From contig NC_088295.1 of assembly GCF_032854445.1 (NCBI RefSeq), forward strand, positions 73,126,028 through 73,190,027: a stretch of 64,000 nucleotides of DNA. The letters are read 5' to 3'. The stretch comes from Liolophura sinensis. Lineage: Eukaryota; Mollusca; Polyplacophora; Chitonida; Chitonidae. The notes below the pieces were generated by a model. That model had not been told where the DNA came from. It saw nothing but the letters and a program-made list of their open reading frames with translations, and made no database searches. Below, piece by piece: positions 1 through 10,760 of this stretch. The translations under genes and the position numbers were made by a program. How positions within the stretch are numbered: the first letter of the stretch is position 1; each line of letters starts with the position of its first letter.

Positions 1-950
1 TCCATGGTTGAATGATCTGAAGAATCAATACAGCAGGGGTAGCCCATAAAAGTGTGCGGATCCGGTCTTTTGGTGATCTCCCGGTTGATACAGTGCCAAT
101 CAAATGCTTCTTAACACCTAGTGCATTTTTTATATGCATTTCTATCGTTATGTACGTATGCGTGTATATTTGGGGGGGTGTTTTATCGTATGTATGTACG
201 TATGTATGTATGTTTGCTTCTTTTACGCCTTTTCTATGTTTATGTATGTATATATGTGTATACATGTGTTTGCTTGTTTTACGTCTTATGTATGTTTATG
301 TATGTATGTATGTGTGTGCTTGTTTTACGTCTTATATATATTTATGTTTGTATGTATATATGTTTGCTTGTTTTACGTCGTATCTATGTTTATGTATGTA
401 TGTGTATATGTTTGCTTGTTTTACGTCGTATCCATGTTTATGTATATATGTGTATATGTTTGCTTGTTTTACGTTCTATCCATGTTTAAGAAGAAAGAAA
501 TATCTGAAACAAGTGTCTTTTATTTTCAAAACTTCCTCTCAAGCTTTGTCTTCGCAAATTTTTCACTGTAAACTACCATATGCATATACGCTGTGCATGT
601 CCTAGAAAGTACAAGTAGTTCACCATGAACTTATTGGCACACCTTGCACAGTTGGTCAGTGCTTAACCTTCAATGAACATCCTGCTGTGGCTGTTTATCT
701 TCACACATGGTATCCTAAGCGGCATTTCGTTAAATAATTTGCGATTCCTGTGTCCGAGCATATATTTATTTCATGTTTCAGATTCACAGATGAAAAACGC
801 CACTATCTTTTTCTGGGAGTATTTGCACATCACCAGGTCTCGCGGTGCTCCATGAATTGTTAACCAAGGCGGTTCTAATCGTCCACAGCTAGAGTAATCT
901 CTTCAAGACAACATCCAGCCGCAAGACATCCAACAGAACATCCGTGCAAA
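1..950. other. 5' flank of the SLC29A4-like gene, no gene seen
   Basis: This stretch is AT-rich and dominated by TATG-type low-complexity sequence and a 48-bp minisatellite (listed separately). Long open frames across 54-605 are products of the repeat: they are rich in Tyr, Cys, Val and Met and have no domain. The last 100 bases may be 5' UTR of the transporter. I cannot place a transcription start. Confidence 0.5.
215..490. repeat. 48-bp minisatellite, about five copies
   Basis: The phrase TGCTTGTTTTACGTC recurs at 271, 317, 365, 413 and 461, which is a 46-48 bp period. Each copy contains a TATGTATG tract. The left edge fades into simple (TATG)n sequence. Confidence 0.85.
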
Positions 951-3900
951 ATGGACGAAAACTTGTCTCGTGGCTTGACTGGGTACCAACAGCTGAAAGA
1001 TCAGCAACAGGAGCGGCATAAAGGCCGTTCCAAGCCTCATTTGAGCAGTGAACGAGAGGTGCTAGCGGCGCCCCAGGACACCTGCAGTTGTATTTACCTA
1101 TCGCTTCTATTGGCAGGCGCAGGGTTTTTGCTGCCATACAACAGTTTTGTCACGGCGGTGGATTACTACCAAGAACGCTTCCCTATGTCAACTATCATAT
1201 TTGACATGAGTTTGACTTACATCTTGGTGGCGTTCGTCAGTGTGTTACTTATCAATATTTTGGTGGAGACGCTGAGCCTGCAGGTCCGGATTACGTTTGG
1301 TTACATCTTAGCGTTCTTCACGCTTCTTACTGTGACATTGTGCGATATCTGGTATAACCTTTTTCCGGACGATGTCGCCTACAGACTCACTCTCCTCGCT
1401 GTGGCCGTTGTCGCCTTCGGAAGCACGGGTAAATAAAATTTGTACAAGTTGTTTTAACACATTCTTGTGTTGGCCATACATGGCCATTTAAATGTAAATT
1501 TCCTGCAGAGGAGAACATTCTACACCAAATAATGTGAAACTTGTATATTTTAGTGCACAAAAACATCACAGATATGTGATGTATGTTGATTTATTTGACG
1601 GTATTTTACGCCATACTCAAATTACTTGTATACAAGTTAGTTATATATTGATCATTTATCCAATCTCATCCATGCTTTATAATTCTTTTCTTCATACAAT
1701 CTTGTCTATTCTAGAAACATGTCTTCTGTAGTTTGCATACATTACACCGTATATCGCCCTTTCATTCTGTTTGAACCTCCAAAGAGAACATCCTATAAGA
1801 GAATGTCCGGTTTAAAATGAGGGCTCCATCCTGAAATTCATGGTCTCTATATTGCAGCTCAACAGTCTAGTTTCTATGGTTACACAAGCATGCTGCCAGC
1901 TCGGTACACACAAGCTGTCATGACAGGAGAAAGTAAGTGTAGTGGATACGTGGTTATATATGCTCACTTCGTGTCTTCAACCTTAATAGTTTGAGGAGTT
2001 GATAACATACGGTCCATGTACCTTGTAATATCGGGGTATTACAACTGAGACGGTTTGTATTAGACTGGCACATCTGGATTGTGGTATATAATCATTTTCC
2101 ACGCTGTCCAGGCAATGCTTATGCCTGCCAGAGTTTGATCACATGTTGATACATTTGTTGAGTTGAAAATAAATCATGAATAATATTCAAAGGATGATTT
2201 TTGATACAAAAGGAACAATTATGGTATGTTTCAAATTTGTACGAGTTGTTTTAGCACATTCTTGTCTTCACAGATTACTGAACAAGCTTCAGTCACAGAA
2301 GTTTTCAACCCATGCACGTAAAATTAATTGAGCAGACGCTAAGAAACACAAATTGGATTATATACTAACAAAAAATAATAAGATCATTGAGAATAATAAT
2401 AATAATAATAAGATCATTGAGAATTTGTTTTTCCTATTTGTATCTATCAGGTGCTGCTGGGTTGATTATTTCCATCAACAGAATCCTGACAAAGGCTATG
2501 CTGACCAACAAGAAAATTAACACCATGATATTTTTCTGCTTATCCATGGGGATGCTTTTGGTGTGTTTCATTGTCTTTCACCTGTCAAGGAAGAGCAAGT
2601 TTGTCCAGTTCTACATCCGGCAATGTCAGATGACGCTAATGGTAGAGGACCAGCGACCAATCACCAGCGGCGGAATGTGTCCGGAAGAAGTAAGCTTAGT
2701 AAGCCGCCAGCACTTCTTCTCATTGCATGCCAACTACTTATTACAGGCGCCTTTTGGCTTCCTGATCGATGGGTTGACTACACCCGGTTGGCTTTTGATT
2801 GGTTGGTTAGATTATTGAAGGCATGCGCAACTGGTTGATAATTTCAATGTTTTTTGTTTGTTTGTTTTTTTAATTTGTTCAAGCAGATTATGTATTGTTA
2901 ATGAAAGAATGATGACCACGCTGTATGCAAACATAAGTTTGTATGATGGTTGACAAAAGAAGTTTTCGTTTTGCAGTTTTATATCAAGTTGTTTTTAACA
3001 GTTCTATATGACAAATGTCAAAGTGGAATGATGCATTTGGAAATGGCGATACATGGATATATATAGCTTTATTCAAAGCTGATATAGACAAAGCATTGTC
3101 ATAGTTTATCCACTATTAGTGGTTGTAAACTGCGAAGTTATCGCATTATAAGTAAATTTAATGTGTATCTCTTGTTGTTTTGTCACACGAGACAATTGTT
3201 CATGAGGACTTCCCATATGTGGTTTGAGGATTCCAACAATGAAGAGATAGGTGTCGACCACAAAAAGGAAGTTTTTCATATATTCTAAGGATTTAAAAAT
3301 CGAGGTTGAGGATAAATTATTTGATTTTTGTGAAACTATCATGTGTAACTGTTGAAAGAAGAATCTGAAAAATTCTTAAACTCATAACTTCAGTTCTATT
3401 CGTATATTTTGTGAGTGATATGCTGACTTTTCTCTCTCATGTCGTTACTCTAAGAACATCATTCCACACAGATACTTTACTCCACCGCTCTCCTCTATAG
3501 GTGGATATAGTTGATACGTCGACCGGACGGGGTCGATATGGTGTTCTGGCTATCCAGTCACCTACGTCCTCGGCTCCAGTGCTCCGTGAGGCCCCCGCGG
3601 CCCCCTCCCCGGCCCCCTCAGCTGCTGACCTCACCCAACCAACTGTGGGCTTCCACGGTCGGGGGGTAACATCTTACACAGGCATATGCTTTGCCATTAA
3701 AAGTAAGTCATTAATATAATTTGGTTCGGATTTCAATCTTAGCCAAACAAATGAAGATGAAGTACATGGTGATAAACTTTAAAAAAGCCATTTGTAAGGA
3801 ATCATGTATGTACCGGTGACATGTTTTCATGAAATTGCTGTGTGGTTTTAGGTCTAGTACGACATTTAACGATGTATTCTTACATCTGGTTGAAGAGTTG

Positions 3901-6315
3901 TATTAGTTTACACAGTTATTTCCAAAAATAACTTTATTACACAGAAAGCCTACTTAGTTTTACAAGAGACTTTAAATACATGAAAAAAATAACTGGTGAC
4001 ATTACACCGTTTCGGACGTTTTCAAGATTGAAAGATAACAATATGCCTGCTCCCTAAGACAGTAAAGTGCTGTATTGATGCCATTGTCAGACCTTTGTCC
4101 ATTTAGGTAGCGTGTTAACAATTCCAGAGTACGACGTTAAGCAATAATCAAAGAAATAAATGAATTCAATATTTACGTGAGTGAAACAAGCCCACTGTTT
4201 TATTACAATGGCCTCCGAATTATGTCCCTTCACAGTTCGTCTCGTTCACAATAGTGTTTGTTTAAACTCCCAGCCACAGTGTTGCCTTTGTCCACAGATA
4301 TCTTTAATCTGGACACGCTGTACATGCTTGACTTATGACTTGTTCTCGCTTTACAGATGGGTTGTATTTGAGATACTTGGCGGCCAAGTCAGTGTGGCCC
4401 TACATGGTGTCTATAGGTCTGGCCTATTTCGTCACTCTCTGTCTCTTCCCTGGAATCGAGTCGGAAGTGATCAGTTGTTCCTTACATAGCTGGATGCCGG
4501 TCATTCTTATGGCTATTTTTAACCTCTGTGACTTTATAGGCAAGGTATGATATTGTATATCCCATAATGGGCCTGTGTTGTTTGTGACACTATTATATAT
4601 AAATGTATAATATTACATGTATTTGCATGCCTAATACACGCACAATCTGTCCAATGTTTGACGTAGCCAGCAATCCACTCGTACTGGCTATTTGTATCAC
4701 CAAACTTAAATGAATCTATTGATCGAAAAAACTGTGCCTCTTAGCTGGATACATTTTTAATGGATGGAATTGTTCCAATCTGCGACCAAAATTTTTCGAT
4801 ATCCCTTATAAGGGTCTCAATTTCCTTTTTACCGCGGAGCTAACGATGAGTCTGTATCACTTGACCTGTTTCAGATAATAGCGTCTATACGTTACGACTG
4901 GCCCACCGGTCGCCTGGTATTCTTTACCTTTTGTCGTCTGCTAATTGTCCCCTTAATGATGATCTGTGCCACTCCCAGAGAGGACCCCATTCTCAAAGAG
5001 GAAGGCTGGAGTATGATGTTATCCGGCATCTTGGGCATTACCAATGGTTACTTTGGAAGTGTTCCGATGATACTGGCCCCGGCAAAGGTACCAGAGGGAC
5101 AGAAAGAGTTGACAGGTAATACGATCATCTTGTACATATTGTATGATGATAATGAGTTTAGTTTCATGGTGACTCCATTTTATCGAATGATGTGCGCAAA
5201 GTTTACGGTATGTATGCTTGACTCAACTTCAGTGGTGTTATGAACAACGGGCGCTGGCCACAGGCTTCTATTGAGTATAAATCTGTTTCATGCATATCAC
5301 ATGTATAGGTTTCTGATCAAAGACATTTCTCGGAATTTGGCTTTTTTCTAATCCTGAAATATTCTTCCAACTCCTTGGAGTTCCTATCACCTTTACCACC
5401 TTGCAGTACAGTGTATTACAGAAATGGTCTTGCGGCCTCATAAAACGTACCTCTTACTGCAGCCAATCCACTCCTGATGTCAGTGAGATCGTTGGCTCGA
5501 ATCCACTTCTCGGCTGTTTAGCTGCCGCTGGTTTTGTCAGGAGGTTTGTCTTGGTAACTGACTCCCAGCCTTAACTTGTCTCCGAGACGTCGGTTTCTTC
5601 CGCCTACAAACCTGACAGCCAACATAAAAGTGGAAAAATATTTACTGCAGCGATAAAATATTAAGATATATGAACAGTTTACATGTACGATTTGTCGCGC
5701 AGACTCGACGAACAAAAGTAGGACAAAATCTTGATCATACGATTTCCATGCAACTTTCGACTAGAATCAATCCACAGTCATTTCATTCCTGTTCTGTTGG
5801 ATTTGTTGAAGTTAATACGTCAAACAGCACAAGAGGAAAGCTTGATATAATATAAGAAGATAAATATAGATGTAAATACGAATTTCGAAAGAGTGGGAAG
5901 GACTCTTAAAAGTCTTGATTATTACTTATCAAATATTTATAATGTAATCCCTTTCTTTTGGATTTTTGGCGCTCATGCCTCTTTTGGATATCCAGTTGTC
6001 AGCCAAAATTCTTCTCAAACCCAGGGCGCTTTGCTCGAGGATATGTATAGTATTCAAGGCATACTATCACAGCTTAATTTCAAACTCATATACCGTCATT
6101 GTAGACATATACCAGCTGAGTTGTGCAGCTGTTTATTATAGTTATCTTTTCCTCCAATAGGTAACATTATGATGCTGTCCTATAGCATAGGCCTGACCAC
6201 GGGGTCGGCGGTGGCTTATTTACTAGACGCCTGGCTCGGGGCACCACTGACTGTGAGCCCATGTGCACCTCTGAACATCACACAGGCGGGCAATTTGACA
6301 TTGATAGGTCTGTAA
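951..6315 (+). CDS. SLC29A4: Equilibrative nucleoside transporter 4-like / plasma membrane monoamine transporter
   Basis: Seven coding exons join in frame: 951-1428, 1858-1932, 2451-2689, 3501-3702, 4357-4544, 4875-5115, 6161-6315 (TAA). They encode 525 aa; human ENT4 is 530. All introns are GT-AG. The protein is a polytopic ENT-family carrier. Sequence hallmarks shared with ENT4 (recalled, not searched) are LLPYNSF and FDMSLTYILVA in the first spans, QQSSFYGYTSMLP, RYTQAVMTGES at about residues 175-185, FVTLCLFPGIESE, and NGYFGSVPMILAPAK. Glu184 falls at the position of human Glu206, which is reported to matter for organic-cation selectivity. This suggests transport of monoamines or cations rather than only nucleosides. 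The poorly conserved exon 4 (Pro/Ala-rich) is the large cytosolic loop between spans 6 and 7. The start is the first in-frame ATG of the exon; the N-terminus before span 1 is about 45 residues. The gene looks intact. Confidence 0.93.
1437..1472 (+). repeat. Short duplicated segment, copy 1
   Basis: About 32 bp starting AATTTGTACAAGTTGTTTTA recurs with two or three changes at 2228-2263. Both copies lie in introns of the transporter. The segment is too short to classify. Confidence 0.6.
1588..1628 (-). repeat. SINE tail relic
   Basis: A fragment reading TTTATTTGACGGTATTTTACGCCATACTCAA matches only the 3' end of the common tRNA-SINE of this window, in reverse. The rest of the element is gone. 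Confidence 0.5.
5430..5650 (+). repeat. Second-type SINE-like repeat (family 3), old copy
   Basis: It contains a B-box-like GGCTCGAATCC near 5493, then GTCAGGAGGTTT, and ends CCGCCTACAAACCTGACAGCC. The same order is seen at 10160-10380, which has GGTTCGATCGAGG, TTAGGAGGTTTCC and TATAAACCTGACCGCCGTC. It is an intronic insertion in the transporter, strongly diverged. Confidence 0.5.
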
Positions 6316-6591
6316 TTGAAAAGAGAATTGATGCCATGAGCGGATCTGTGGTGGACTACATCACATTTACCAGATGGTTCCGATGGCATACTGGCAGTGG
6401 CGTTAGCTTTCCACCGGAGAAAACGCAATTCCTTTTTGCTTTTTTCTTTGGAAGTAAACCACGGAGGCGATTTCGTGTACCGGGACATGTGGTCTTTGCA
6501 GAATACCTGTAAGACAAAATCTTCTGATTCCATTTAACACCGATAAAGGTTTTCAGGGGAAGATAAAGTTTTCCGGAATTTTGCCTGCCAA

Positions 6592-6597
6592 AATAAA
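6592..6597 (+). promoter_or_regulatory. Candidate polyadenylation signal of the transporter
   Basis: AATAAA lies about 280 nt after the transporter stop codon. A second AATAAA is at 6934-6939. The choice between them cannot be made from sequence alone. Confidence 0.4.
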
Positions 6598-8179
6598 ACA
6601 AAAAAAAATAGGAAATTGCCTCCCAACAACATCAGCACCGGTTTGTTTGTTAAACCTGTCAAAATCATAATGTTAAAAGTCACTGGAAAACACGCCAATG
6701 TTGAACGTGACATCATTTCAAGACTCTCTTCTTAATGGGCTTTCTTCACAAGATGAACACAGAAGAAGAAAGCACCCCAGTAAAATAATCCAAAGCGTGA
6801 TTGGATAAACTTCGCGATAAACACTGTAGACGTACCTGGGGGATATAAATTTGGATTCGTGTTGATAGCAACATATTATCTATTTGGTTCCAGTGTCACC
6901 GGATATTTGCAAAACCTTTGGTTTGACGGATTAAATAAACAATGCCAAAAATATGATGAATTTCACAGTTTTACTTAAGTACATATTGTAATAGCACACC
7001 TAACATAAATTATGTTGAAGTGTTAAAAAGCAAAGACTTTTCAAATGTAATTTCCAGGTTTTACATTGTACGCAAAACCGTACGAGTTACCTCCCTCAAC
7101 CAGCAGACGAGCCTGTGGAATAGGTCGGCAGCCATTGCCATTCACCATCAAGTTCATATGTTTCGTGAAACCATTGCTCGCAACATTTTGACCTTGTTTT
7201 TTTAATATTCCGTACAGTGTTGGAAAGTCGGGCAGTAGTGACAAAATTCATAAAATGCATCTAATCGATGCTTACATCACTGGAAGTTGTTACTGGGGAC
7301 TGTGCATGAATATCACGGACATTGCGTGGAATCAAGTACGTGTCAATAGTATCCTTTGTTGACTTGTTCTTTGAGTATACCCATTTATGTTTTTTTGCAA
7401 TGCGCACGCATTTCGTGATGTGGCAAAGATGCTTTGGGCAAAGTATCCTGGTATCAATTTTTAAGACATAGTGGTACATAAAATGTAAATACTTGGGATT
7501 AATAGCTTACATTCACATAGACCTCAGTGGGGATTTGTACAAGCAGACACTCCAGCAATTTTTGATCATGACGTCACGTATGGAATTCTAGAATCTAACA
7601 TAAATATTTTTCTCAATCAATGGTTACATAAGAAATATATACAAATTCCCCGCAATATTGAAATACATTCAAGAACGTATAGAGCGGTAAAAGGAACAAA
7701 AGAAATAAGCAAAAAATTAATTACAACGGTGGAAAAAGTGTGTTACAGTGTTTCCATGGCGTTTCGTAAAATAAATTTATTTATTTTTATTCTTAAACGG
7801 TGTAAGAAATGTAACGAAACGAAATTAAATGGAGCCAAGATATTTGTTTCACTTACTGATAATTTGTTTTTGATATTCTCCCGATATATTCTGCTGGAAA
7901 CACGAGTGTACTATTTAACATACGTTAGCTTCTGTCGATGTAAAATAAACTTCCTGATGCACTGTAATTTCTATCTCATTTGGTCAACACATTGCCAAAA
8001 GCTTATTCATAAATACCGCGTGCTCTGCATATTTGAAAGGCCTCCAGTTATAGTTTAACCTGCGAATGGTTCTACTAAACCGCCATCACATCTGATGTAC
8101 ACGTTAAGAACTCTATCCCAGTTGACAGTTGCTACGCAACAACGTTTCCTATGTAACTGCCTTCTGATGTACATATCGC

Positions 8180-8194
8180 GGGGGGGGGGGGGGG
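8180..8194. repeat. Poly-G run
   Basis: An uninterrupted run of 15 G on the plus strand. A similar run is embedded in the SINE at 41142-41450. Confidence 0.9.
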
Positions 8195-8487
8195 TATGCC
8201 CTTTTGTCAGTGATTGTTATTGTTATAATGCCAAAATATACAGTTGTGTAGGCCAAATGTATGCTGACAAAAATAAACCCTACGGTCTGTTATAAAATAT
8301 CAAGCAATTGATTGTCATGTTCGTCTCTGTAATGCTTGTCTAACCACAGGAAATGATTTTTACTGTTACGAAGACTTATGATTGTGGCTATGGCAGATTT
8401 TATTACGTTGTACGCGCATTCTGTGTCAGTATTAGCAGTCATTTAATCCATCCATTAAACCATGTTCATTTTAACGAAGTGGTAATA

Positions 8488-8608
8488 TGTATTTATTTAG
8501 ACCTACGCAAGAATATTTCACTTATACGACGGCGGCAATCATTGTGGTGGGAGGAAACCGGACAGAGTCCGGGGGAAACCCACGACGATCCGTAAGCTCC
8601 TGGCCGGA
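8488..8608 (-). repeat. tRNA-SINE (family 1), truncated
   Basis: Reverse orientation: the A/T tail (TATTTATTT) comes first, then CAAGAATATTTCACTTATACGA, CGGCGGC, GTGGGAGGAAACCGG and GGGGGAAACCCACGA. The tRNA-like head is missing. Confidence 0.85.
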
Positions 8609-8892
8609 TATGACGCCAGTATTATTTGAACTGGTAATAGAAACTATCCCATTTATGTAACGTTTAAAAACAAAATCTGTTTCGTATCACGTATTGGTTA
8701 TGACATGCGTATGTATTGAAAATAGTAATTAAAACCTGATGGATTAAATTGTCACAGAAATAGAAATTTATTTGGCGCCATAAATGACACAAGAATGCCG
8801 TCTGAAGTGCCTATAAGTGAGAGTGTGTGCCACGTATATTGAGGAGTCAATGCGTCGAAACAAACATTCGTCTACCAGCCGTCAACCAATAA

Positions 8893-9095
8893 GGACGTTT
8901 CACGTCAATAATCGCAAAAACAATTCCTAAGACGACGTTTAACACACAACACCAAAGAGTTAAGAAAGTATCTAAAGTTCGAAAATAGAACATTCAAAGA
9001 GAAGCAGTCAAGAGTGTTTTCAGTGACGTTGGAGAAGCGCAAGGTGTGTTCCATGTGAATGAGTGAAATCATTCATGCAAATCGTTTAAGGTGAC
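8893..9095. repeat. Unnamed dispersed repeat (family 5), copy 1
   Basis: It aligns by eye over about 200 bp with 55970-56175. Shared blocks in the same order are GGACGTT, GTCAATAATC, ACGACGTT, AAGAAAGTA, CAGTTTTCA/GTGTTTTCA, GTGAATGAGTGAAATCA. It has no coding potential and no terminal repeats that I can see. Confidence 0.65.
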
Positions 9096-9109
9096 AGAAT
9101 AAACTGAAG

Positions 9110-9372
9110 GAATGAATGCTTGAGGTTTAACGTCGTACTTAGCGATTTTTCAGTCACATGACTACGGGGAGTCAATAGATGTGTGTACATATAATGTGTC
9201 CCCTTGTGGCAGAGTGAAACCCCCCACCAAAGTGCTACGGCCACTGAAGTATCATGCCGAAGACAGCAGATATGACACCCCACCGATTATACTAACACCG
9301 GGTCAACCAGCCCTGTTTCCTTCCTCTAATCACTCAGTGTTGAGCACTAAGCGAGGCAGCAACAAGTGCCGG
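9110..9372 (-). repeat. Second tRNA-like SINE (family 2), copy A, partial
   Basis: The plus strand reads GCTTGAGGTTTAACGTCGTACTTAG, then GTGTCCCCTTGTGGCAG, then TGAAGTATCATGCCGAAGAC, then CACCGGGTCAACCAGCCCTGTTTCC. The same blocks occur at 10385-10760, 40630-40975 and 51690-51990. This copy lacks the tRNA-like end. Confidence 0.8.
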
Positions 9373-9914
9373 AAATTTTGGAAGCTGTGTACATATTTAC
9401 TTACAAGAGAATTATACTCATTCTAATACTTAAGAAACTTAGGATGAAGATGTTTGAACACTCTCCTCAGACAGGGCTCAGTTATCTTGGTCCTATGCTG
9501 ACCCCGGCAGAAAAACGTGATGTGGTGTGGACGAGATTTGGATTACCCAACCGAAACAACTGTACTAAGCCCTAACCGAAAGTAGTAGTTGTAAAGCAAT
9601 AGCGGCAACGCCAGATTTGTTCCCCTCTTGTCTTTGGTGTAAAAAAAACAAAACATATGTGCTTCAAGTAGACACTGTCTCTAATGCATGCGTGTAAAGC
9701 TGTGGAAATCTGAATTTCTTTTTGGTCACCTTTCCAGAAAATTAATTTCATCGACACACACGTCCTGTTTCTATGTTAGACATTCATATTGTCCCAAGAC
9801 CCATTCCACTACGAAGTGTGTACTCTTTCGCTTAGGTTTTTGCTGGATTTTTGGCTAACACTGAGTACTCCGCTGTTCACTCGTGTAAACTGAGTGATTT
9901 TAAAAACAGAATAT

Positions 9915-10133
9915 TTACTTATTTATTTATTTATTTGATTGTTGTTTCACTTATAAGACGGTGACCAGCGTTATGGTTGGGAAGGGGGGGGGGGGAGGCA
10001 GACCTGCCCACGTACGGCCCGACCGGAGAGAAAGCCAGAATTAATTGGACGAACTCACTGCGACCGCGTTGGTGAGTCTCTTCTTGGCCATAGTGCAGCT
10101 CTGGCGTGCAACCACCTCGGCCACTGAGGCCCT
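9915..10133 (-). repeat. tRNA-SINE (family 1), near full length
   Basis: It starts with (TTTA)n and GATTGTTGTTTCACTTATA, contains a G run in the body, and ends with CGACCGCGTTGGTGAGTCTC and CCACCTCGGCCACTGAGGCC, which is the reverse of the tRNA-like head. Confidence 0.8.
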
Positions 10134-10159
10134 CTGTACACAGAATATAGAGGACATGT

Positions 10160-10380
10160 TAAAAAAGGTCTGTCACTAGGGCTTCTGGCTATACCATTAT
10201 TCTCATCACAGAAAATCGCAAGTTCGATGATAACTGGTTCGATCGAGGTTGTTTTAGGTTAGGAGGTTTCCAGGCTTTTGGTAAAGGCGATGGATTCCTC
10301 AGGGCACACCGGATTCCTCCATCTATAAACCTGACCGCCGTCATTTATATGAGTAAAGTACACGCTAGACACCAATCCAG
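10160..10380 (+). repeat. SINE-like repeat (family 3)
   Basis: It has a B-box-like GGTTCGATC near 10230, a TTAGGAGGTTTCC block, a CACCGGATTCCTCC block and TATAAACCTGACCGCCGTCA. It is sandwiched between a family 1 and a family 2 copy, so this is a hot spot for insertion. Confidence 0.55.
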
Positions 10381-10384
10381 TAAA

Positions 10385-10760
10385 TCAATGAATGTATGCT
10401 TGGAGTTTACCGTCATACATACTTGGAAATTTTCCAGTCAAATGAGGGCGAGAGATCATTAGATGTGTGAGCATCGACTGTGTCTTCTTGTGGCAGGGCG
10501 AGCCCATTCCGCCGAAGTGCTGTTGCCAATGAAGTATCATGCCAAAGACACCTAGCTAATGACACCCAACCCACCAGTCACATTATACTGACACTGGAAC
10601 AACCAGTCCTGTTTCTTTGCTCTAACCTCTTAGTGCTGAGGGACAAGCAAGTCAGCAACTAGTACCATTTTTAAAGTCTTTAGTATGACCCGACCCGGGT
10701 TTGATCCTGGGTCTCCCAACTTCGAGGCGGACATTCCAACCATAAGGTCGCCGAAGTGGT
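10385..10760 (-). repeat. Second tRNA-like SINE (family 2), copy B, most complete
   Basis: It carries all blocks of the family and continues to GACCCGACCCGGGTTTGATCC. Read on the minus strand, this end gives GGATCAAACCC, a fit to the pol III B box (GWTCRANNC). This supports a tRNA-derived head on the minus strand. Confidence 0.8.

Noticed and set aside
54-605. Three overlapping open frames of 122-183 codons
   Set aside because: They are created by the TATG-type minisatellite, which lacks stops in several frames. The products are low-complexity Tyr/Cys/Val/Met strings with no domain.
673-709. A signal-peptide-like start (MNILLWLFIFTH) of exactly 37 nt followed by GT, the same length as the first exon of both Ig receptors
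   Set aside because: The donor (GTATCC) is poor and there is no matching Ig exon before the transporter starts at 951. Probably coincidence.
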